8,300 nt of DNA from Actinomycetota bacterium. GTDB lineage: Bacteria; Actinomycetota; Acidimicrobiia; Acidimicrobiales; JAHWLA01. Positions 1 to 5,310 of this stretch are shown piece by piece. The notes under the pieces are model-generated. The model did not search any database. It was not told where the DNA came from and was given only the letters and a program-made list of their open reading frames with translations. The position numbers and the translations under genes are program-made. Each line of letters starts with the position of its first letter. Positions within the stretch are counted from its first letter, which is position 1. The DNA lies in NCBI GenBank assembly GCA_019347595.1, contig JAHWLA010000122.1, forward strand, positions 1 through 8,300, in the 5' to 3' direction.

Positions 1-2039
<2,039 letters not shown>

Positions 2040-2040
<1 letters not shown>

Positions 2041-2059
2041 GCGAAGGAACGCCTTCGCC
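2040..2059 (+). promoter_or_regulatory. Hairpin covering the ylxP ribosome binding site
   Basis: GGCGAAGG (2040-2047) and CCTTCGCC (2052-2059) are perfect inverted arms of 8 bp around the loop AACG. The structure begins on the last base of the infB stop codon and ends on the base before the GTG start of ylxP. The only good Shine-Dalgarno candidate, AAGGA at 2044-2048, lies in the left arm and loop. A folded hairpin would hide it, while a ribosome terminating on infB would melt it, which suggests translational coupling (inference). No T-run follows, so an intrinsic terminator is unlikely. Confidence 0.5.
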
Positions 2060-2341
2060 GTGCACGTAAGCGCTCTGGAGCTCGATCTGCACCTCCCGCA
2101 CTGCCACTCGCTGAAGGAAAAGCGGGCGGTCGTCAAGACGATCCTCCACGGCGCCCACAACCGCTTCGGCGTGTCGGTGGCCGAGGTCGACCACCAGGAC
2201 AAGTGGCAGCGGGCGTCGCTCGGCTTCGCGGTGGTGTCCAGCCGGGCGAGCGTGGCCGACGACGTGCTGGCCAAGGTGGAGCGGTTCGTGCTGTCGTTCC
2301 CCGAAGTGGAGCTGATCGCGGCACACTGGGGGACGGAATGA
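2060..2341 (+). CDS. ylxP: DUF503 family protein YlxP
   Basis: A 93-residue protein of the DUF503/YlxP family. Its biochemical role is not established; its regular position between infB and rbfA (as in Bacillus ylxP) points to translation or ribosome assembly. Family signatures are clear: the N-terminal strand ALELDLHLP, HSLKEKRAVVK at about residues 16-26, NRFGVSVAEVDHQDKWQRA at about 35-53, then LGFAVVSS and a C-terminal segment ending VELIAAHW. The length is normal for the family. The start is GTG, chosen because the family homology begins immediately and AAGGA lies 11 bases upstream, inside a hairpin. Its stop overlaps an ATG (ATGA at 2338-2341), the start of a short frame running towards rbfA. 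Confidence 0.9.
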   Translation: MHVSALELDLHLPHCHSLKEKRAVVKTILHGAHNRFGVSVAEVDHQDKWQRASLGFAVVSSRASVADDVLAKVERFVLSFPEVELIAAHWGTE

Positions 2342-2363
2342 CCACCCTCCGACCCCCCACCTC

Positions 2364-2415
2364 CGTCCTGGTCCCCCGATCGCGCGCTATAGCGCGCGAT
2401 CGGGGGACCAGAACG
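2364..2415. repeat. Perfect 44-bp palindrome (52 bp with one mismatched pair)
   Basis: Bases 2368-2411 form a perfect palindrome with no spacer: the left arm begins CTGGTCCCCCGATCGCGCGC, the centre is TATA (2388-2391), and the right arm is its exact reverse complement. Past one mismatch (2367/2412) three more pairs match (2364-2366 with 2413-2415). It lies in the 93-base gap between the ylxP stop and the rbfA ATG. As RNA it would form a very stable hairpin, as DNA a possible cruciform or a binding site for a dimeric protein. There is no T-run on either side, so it is not a classic intrinsic terminator. A dispersed palindromic repeat is possible but cannot be tested in one window. Confidence 0.9.
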
Positions 2416-2434
2416 AGCGCGACGGCGGTGGGGC

Positions 2435-2809
2435 ATGCCTGAGCGGCGGGGGCGCAACGGGAGCAGCAGGCGCTACCCGCGCACGGTCCGCGTGAACGAA
2501 CTGCTGCGCGAGATCGTGGCCGAGGAGCTGGAGCGCATGGTCGACGCCGACCCCCGCCTCCACCTCCTCACCGTGACCGCGGTCGAGGTCGATCCCGACC
2601 TGTCCCGGGCCACCGTGCTGCTCGCCTCGATCCCCGAGGAGGCGGCGACAGCCCTGGGCGAGCACCGCAAGGCGCTCCAGGCCGCCATCGGCCGGCAGGT
2701 CCGGTTCAAGCGCACCCCGCAGTTGGCCTTCGAGGCCGACCCTGCGATAGCAAGTGGGCAACGGGTCGAAGACATCCTTCGAGGCTTGCAGGACGATGCA
2801 GTGGACTGA
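2435..2809 (+). CDS. rbfA: 30S ribosome-binding factor RbfA
   Basis: RbfA binds the immature 30S subunit near the 5' end of 16S rRNA and assists late maturation and cold adaptation. The 124-residue length fits the family. The KH-like fold is recognisable: the helical N-terminus RVNELLREIVAEELER (about residues 19-34), LTVTAVEVDPDLSRATVLLAS (about 45-65), and the C-terminal IGRQVRFKRTPQLAFEADP (about 85-103), which matches the family pattern of R-hydrophobic-K-x-TP-x-L-x-F-x-D. The ATG at 2435 is preceded only by a weak GGTGGGG, so translation may depend on upstream translation. Its 3' end overlaps the next gene by 14 bases. Confidence 0.93.
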   Translation: MPERRGRNGSSRRYPRTVRVNELLREIVAEELERMVDADPRLHLLTVTAVEVDPDLSRATVLLASIPEEAATALGEHRKALQAAIGRQVRFKRTPQLAFEADPAIASGQRVEDILRGLQDDAVD

Positions 2810-3770
2810 GCTGGACCGAGCGGTGGACGTGATCCGGGGCGCCGAGTCGGTGGCGCTCGCCTGTCACGTCGGTCCCGACGGCGACGCCCTCGGCTCCATG
2901 CTCGCCCTCCACCACCTCTGCCTGGCCTACGGGAAGCCGTCGGTGGCCTCGTGGCCCGAGCCGTTCGTCGTCGCCCCGCACTACCGCTACCTCCCCGGCC
3001 TCGAGCTCGCCGTCAAGCCCGCCGACTTCCCGGCGGCCCCCAAGGTCATGCTCACGTTCGACTGCGGCTCGCTGGACCGCCTCAACGAGCTGGGCCGGTC
3101 GGCCGCCGCGGCGGGCGAGCTGGTCGTCGTCGACCACCATGCCTCCAACGACCGCTACGGCACGGTCAACGTCATCGATACCGAGGCCGCCGCCACCGCC
3201 GTGCTGGTGCGGGAGCTGGCCCGCCGCCTCGACTGGAAGCTCACCAGAGAGGCGGCCATGTGCCTGTACACCGGCCTGGTCACCGACACCGGGCGCTTCC
3301 AGTACGCCAACACCACGCCGTCGGTCTTCGCCCTGGCCGAGGAGCTGGCCGCCTTCGACCTGCCCATCGAGTCGATGACCCGGCAGCTCTTCGAGGAGCA
3401 CCGCTTCGCCTACCTCCAGATGGCCGGCGCCTGCCTGGCCCGGGCCGAGCTCGACCGTGACCTCGGCTTCGTGGCCACCTGGGTGACCAACTTCGACCTC
3501 GACGGCTTCGAGGTCGACCTGGAGGAGACCGAGGGCCTCATCGACCTGGTGCGGCGTACCGCCGAGGCGGACGTGGCGTGCGTCTGCAAGGAGACGGCCG
3601 AGGGCATCCGGGTATCGCTGCGCTCGGTGTCGCCCGACATCGACGTCTCCCTGGTCGCTGCCCGCTTCGGCGGCGGAGGCCATCGCTTCGCCGCCGGCTT
3701 CGTCGCCCCCTATCCCGTGGTCGACGTCATCGGCAACATCAAGGCCGCCCTGCGCCAGTTGCGTGGCTGA
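2796..3770 (+). CDS. nrnA: DHH/DHHA1 phosphoesterase, NrnA-type (oligoribonuclease / pAp phosphatase)
   Basis: Enzymes of this family are Mn-dependent cytoplasmic phosphoesterases that degrade 2-5 nt RNAs and often dephosphorylate 3'-phosphoadenosine 5'-phosphate; some act on cyclic dinucleotide products. With the ATG at 2796 the protein has 324 residues. Metal-binding motifs are intact: H24-x3-D28-G-D30 followed by ALGS, D89 in LTFDCGS, DHH at 113-115 in VVVDHHASN, and D164 in GLVTDTGRFQY. The DHHA1 domain ends with GGGGH at 292-296 and RFAAGF. A GTG at 2754 would add 14 residues without family similarity, so 2796 is preferred, overlapping rbfA by 14 bases. The position between rbfA and truB is common in Actinobacteria and Firmicutes. 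Exact substrate preference cannot be read from the sequence. Confidence 0.92.
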   Translation: MQWTELDRAVDVIRGAESVALACHVGPDGDALGSMLALHHLCLAYGKPSVASWPEPFVVAPHYRYLPGLELAVKPADFPAAPKVMLTFDCGSLDRLNELGRSAAAAGELVVVDHHASNDRYGTVNVIDTEAAATAVLVRELARRLDWKLTREAAMCLYTGLVTDTGRFQYANTTPSVFALAEELAAFDLPIESMTRQLFEEHRFAYLQMAGACLARAELDRDLGFVATWVTNFDLDGFEVDLEETEGLIDLVRRTAEADVACVCKETAEGIRVSLRSVSPDIDVSLVAARFGGGGHRFAAGFVAPYPVVDVIGNIKAALRQLRG

Positions 3771-4596
3771 CGCCATCGACGGCCTGGTCGTCGTCGACAA
3801 GGCGGCGGGGTGGACGTCGCACGACGTGGTGGCCAAGTGCCGCGGCATCTTCGGCCAGAAGAAGATCGGCCACTCCGGCACCCTCGACCCCGATGCCACC
3901 GGTGTGCTGCTGGTGGGCCTGGGCCGGGTGACGCGGCTGTTGCGCTTCCTGACCGCGCTGCCCAAGTCCTACACCGGCGAGGTGGTGTTCGGTACTGCCA
4001 CCACCACGCTCGACTCCTCCGGCGACGTGACGGCGCGCTTCGACATGTCGCCCACGGCCGACGAGGTGCAGGCCGCGGCCGGGGGGCTTACCGGCGCCAT
4101 CGAGCAGGTGCCGCCGATGGTGTCGGCGGTGAAGGTCGGCGGCAAGCGGCTCCACGAGCTGGCCCGTGCGGGCGAGGAGGTCGATCGGGCCGCCCGCCCT
4201 GTGCACGTGAGCCGGTTCGACACCGAGCCCACCGACGACCCCCTCGTGTACCGCATCGAGGTCGACTGCTCCTCGGGCACCTACATCCGCACGCTGGCCG
4301 CCGACCTGGGCGCCCGCCTCGGCGGGGGAGCGCACCTTCGCAATCTGCGCCGCACGGCCATCGGCTCGTTCACCGTGGCGGAAGCCGCCTGGCTCGACGC
4401 GCTCACCGTGCTGTCGCCCGCCGAGGGGCTGCGCGACTACCCGGCGATCACGCTCACCGACGAGCAGGTCACCGCCGTGGGGCACGGCAAGCGCATCGAG
4501 CTCCCGGACCGCACGTTGCGCCTGCTCGACGAAGCCGGCGAGCTGGTGGCGATGGCCGAGCGGGGCCGCGCCGTGGTGGTCCTCCGACCCGCCTGA
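3763..4596 (+). CDS. truB: tRNA pseudouridine(55) synthase TruB
   Basis: TruB isomerises U55 in the T-psi-C loop of tRNAs. The 277-residue protein begins with GLVVVDKAAGWTSHDVV (residues 7-23) and carries the catalytic motif KKIGHSGTLDPDATGVL with nucleophile Asp42. Other family positions are present: Tyr70 in KSYTGEV, PPMVSAVKVGGKRLHEL (117-133), and VDCSSGTYIRTLAADLG (167-183) with Tyr174 and Arg176. The C-terminal ~55 residues form a short PUA-like tail. The GTG start at 3763 lies 8 bases inside the preceding gene and has no clear Shine-Dalgarno, which suggests coupled translation. It is the last gene of the cluster here; ribF, often next, does not follow. Confidence 0.96.
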   Translation: MADAIDGLVVVDKAAGWTSHDVVAKCRGIFGQKKIGHSGTLDPDATGVLLVGLGRVTRLLRFLTALPKSYTGEVVFGTATTTLDSSGDVTARFDMSPTADEVQAAAGGLTGAIEQVPPMVSAVKVGGKRLHELARAGEEVDRAARPVHVSRFDTEPTDDPLVYRIEVDCSSGTYIRTLAADLGARLGGGAHLRNLRRTAIGSFTVAEAAWLDALTVLSPAEGLRDYPAITLTDEQVTAVGHGKRIELPDRTLRLLDEAGELVAMAERGRAVVVLRPA

Positions 4597-4623
4597 CCCT
4601 CCCGCTCGATCCCGTACGCAAAA

Positions 4624-4662
4624 CCGCCGTGCCGGCGGGTGCTTTCATGTATGAAAACCCGC
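4624..4662 (+). terminator. Two overlapping hairpins downstream of truB (possible terminator or operator)
   Basis: Hairpin A pairs CCGCCG (4624-4629) with CGGCGG (4633-4638) around a 3-base loop. Hairpin B pairs GCGGGT (4635-4640) plus TTTCAT (4643-4648) with ATGAAA (4651-4656) plus ACCCGC (4657-4662): 12 bp with a 2-base bulge (4641-4642). They share 4635-4638 and so exclude each other. No T-run follows on the + strand, so an intrinsic terminator call is weak. On the - strand hairpin A is followed by TTTT. Hairpin B ends just before the predicted -35 box, so it could also be a repressor site for the downstream genes (inference). Confidence 0.35.
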
Positions 4663-4668
4663 TGCCTC

Positions 4669-4698
4669 TTGACGATGCCGCTGATTCGCGCCCATAGT
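4669..4698 (+). promoter_or_regulatory. Predicted sigma70-type promoter of the lipoprotein operon
   Basis: TTGACG (4669-4674; five of six consensus bases) is followed after 18 bases by CATAGT (4693-4698; four of six). Transcription would start near 4705, leaving a leader of about 38 bases before the ATG at 4743. It sits in the only sizeable intergenic gap before the two exported-protein genes, directly downstream of an inverted repeat. This is a by-eye match only. Confidence 0.4.
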
Positions 4699-4742
4699 GG
4701 CTGGCGCTGGGTTTGGCTGGGGGCAGCTAGGGGCAGGCGGGA

Positions 4743-5285
4743 ATGAACGGTTGGGGAGCGCGCGACACCCGCGTCACGGGTTCGTCGCGACAGACGGCGG
4801 GCGTCGCCCGTCTTCTGGCGACCCTGCTCGCATCGCTCGTCCTCTTCGCCGCGTGCAGCGGCGACAACAAGGACGGCAACCGCGCCGACGGCACGCCGTC
4901 GGGCTCGCCCGAGGCGTACGCCGCCGACTACCAAGCCGTCACCCAGACGTTCGAAGCCGATGTCGAACGGCTTCGCAGCGAAGGCAGGACCGTGGTGGGC
5001 CGGGGCAAGGACGCCCTGTTGACCTTCTACGAATCGTTCGCGGCCGCCACGGCGATCGCCCGCGAGAAGTACGGGTCGCTCCGACCTCCGGACGACCTCG
5101 CCGCGTTGCACGGGCGTCTCGTCGACCTGCTGGAGAGGCAGGCCGCCGTGCTCGACGCCGTGGTCGAAGGCGCCCGTGGTGGAGCGGCATCGCTCGACCG
5201 CGAACTCCAGGAGCTGGCGCGCCTGCTGACCGACTGGACCCAGGTCAACCGGGAGCTGTCCCGGCGGCTGACGTCCACCACCTGA
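4743..5285 (+). CDS. Predicted lipoprotein, function unknown
   Basis: A 180-residue protein of no family I recognise. It has a lipoprotein-type signal: a long N-region with arginines, a hydrophobic core at about residues 24-35 (LLATLLASLVLF), and a lipobox-like FAAC with Cys38 followed by SGDNKDG. Position -3 is Phe rather than the usual Leu/Val, so the box is slightly atypical. A Ser/Gly/Asp/Pro-rich linker follows to about 55, and the rest is predicted largely helical and charged, with heptad-like stretches (LVDLLERQAAVLDAVVEG and LDRELQELARLL) that could be coiled coil. AGGGG at 4729-4733 lies nine bases before the ATG. It is followed after 25 bases by the giant secreted protein and probably shares its transcript. 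A role as membrane-anchored partner of that protein is inference. Confidence 0.75.
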   Translation: MNGWGARDTRVTGSSRQTAGVARLLATLLASLVLFAACSGDNKDGNRADGTPSGSPEAYAADYQAVTQTFEADVERLRSEGRTVVGRGKDALLTFYESFAAATAIAREKYGSLRPPDDLAALHGRLVDLLERQAAVLDAVVEGARGGAASLDRELQELARLLTDWTQVNRELSRRLTSTT

Positions 5286-5310
5286 CCGAGCAAGACCAGA
5301 GGAGAGCATT

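Noticed and set aside
2364..2415. Palindrome as a Rho-independent terminator or CRISPR repeat
   Set aside because: There is no T-run on either side and only one copy in the window, with no spacer-repeat periodicity.
2754..2795. Upstream GTG start for the NrnA-type gene
   Set aside because: It adds 14 residues lacking family similarity and extends the overlap with rbfA; the ATG at 2796 fits the normal N-terminus.
2706..3965. 419-codon - strand frame over the NrnA-type gene
   Set aside because: Antisense shadow of a gene whose catalytic motifs are all intact on the + strand.
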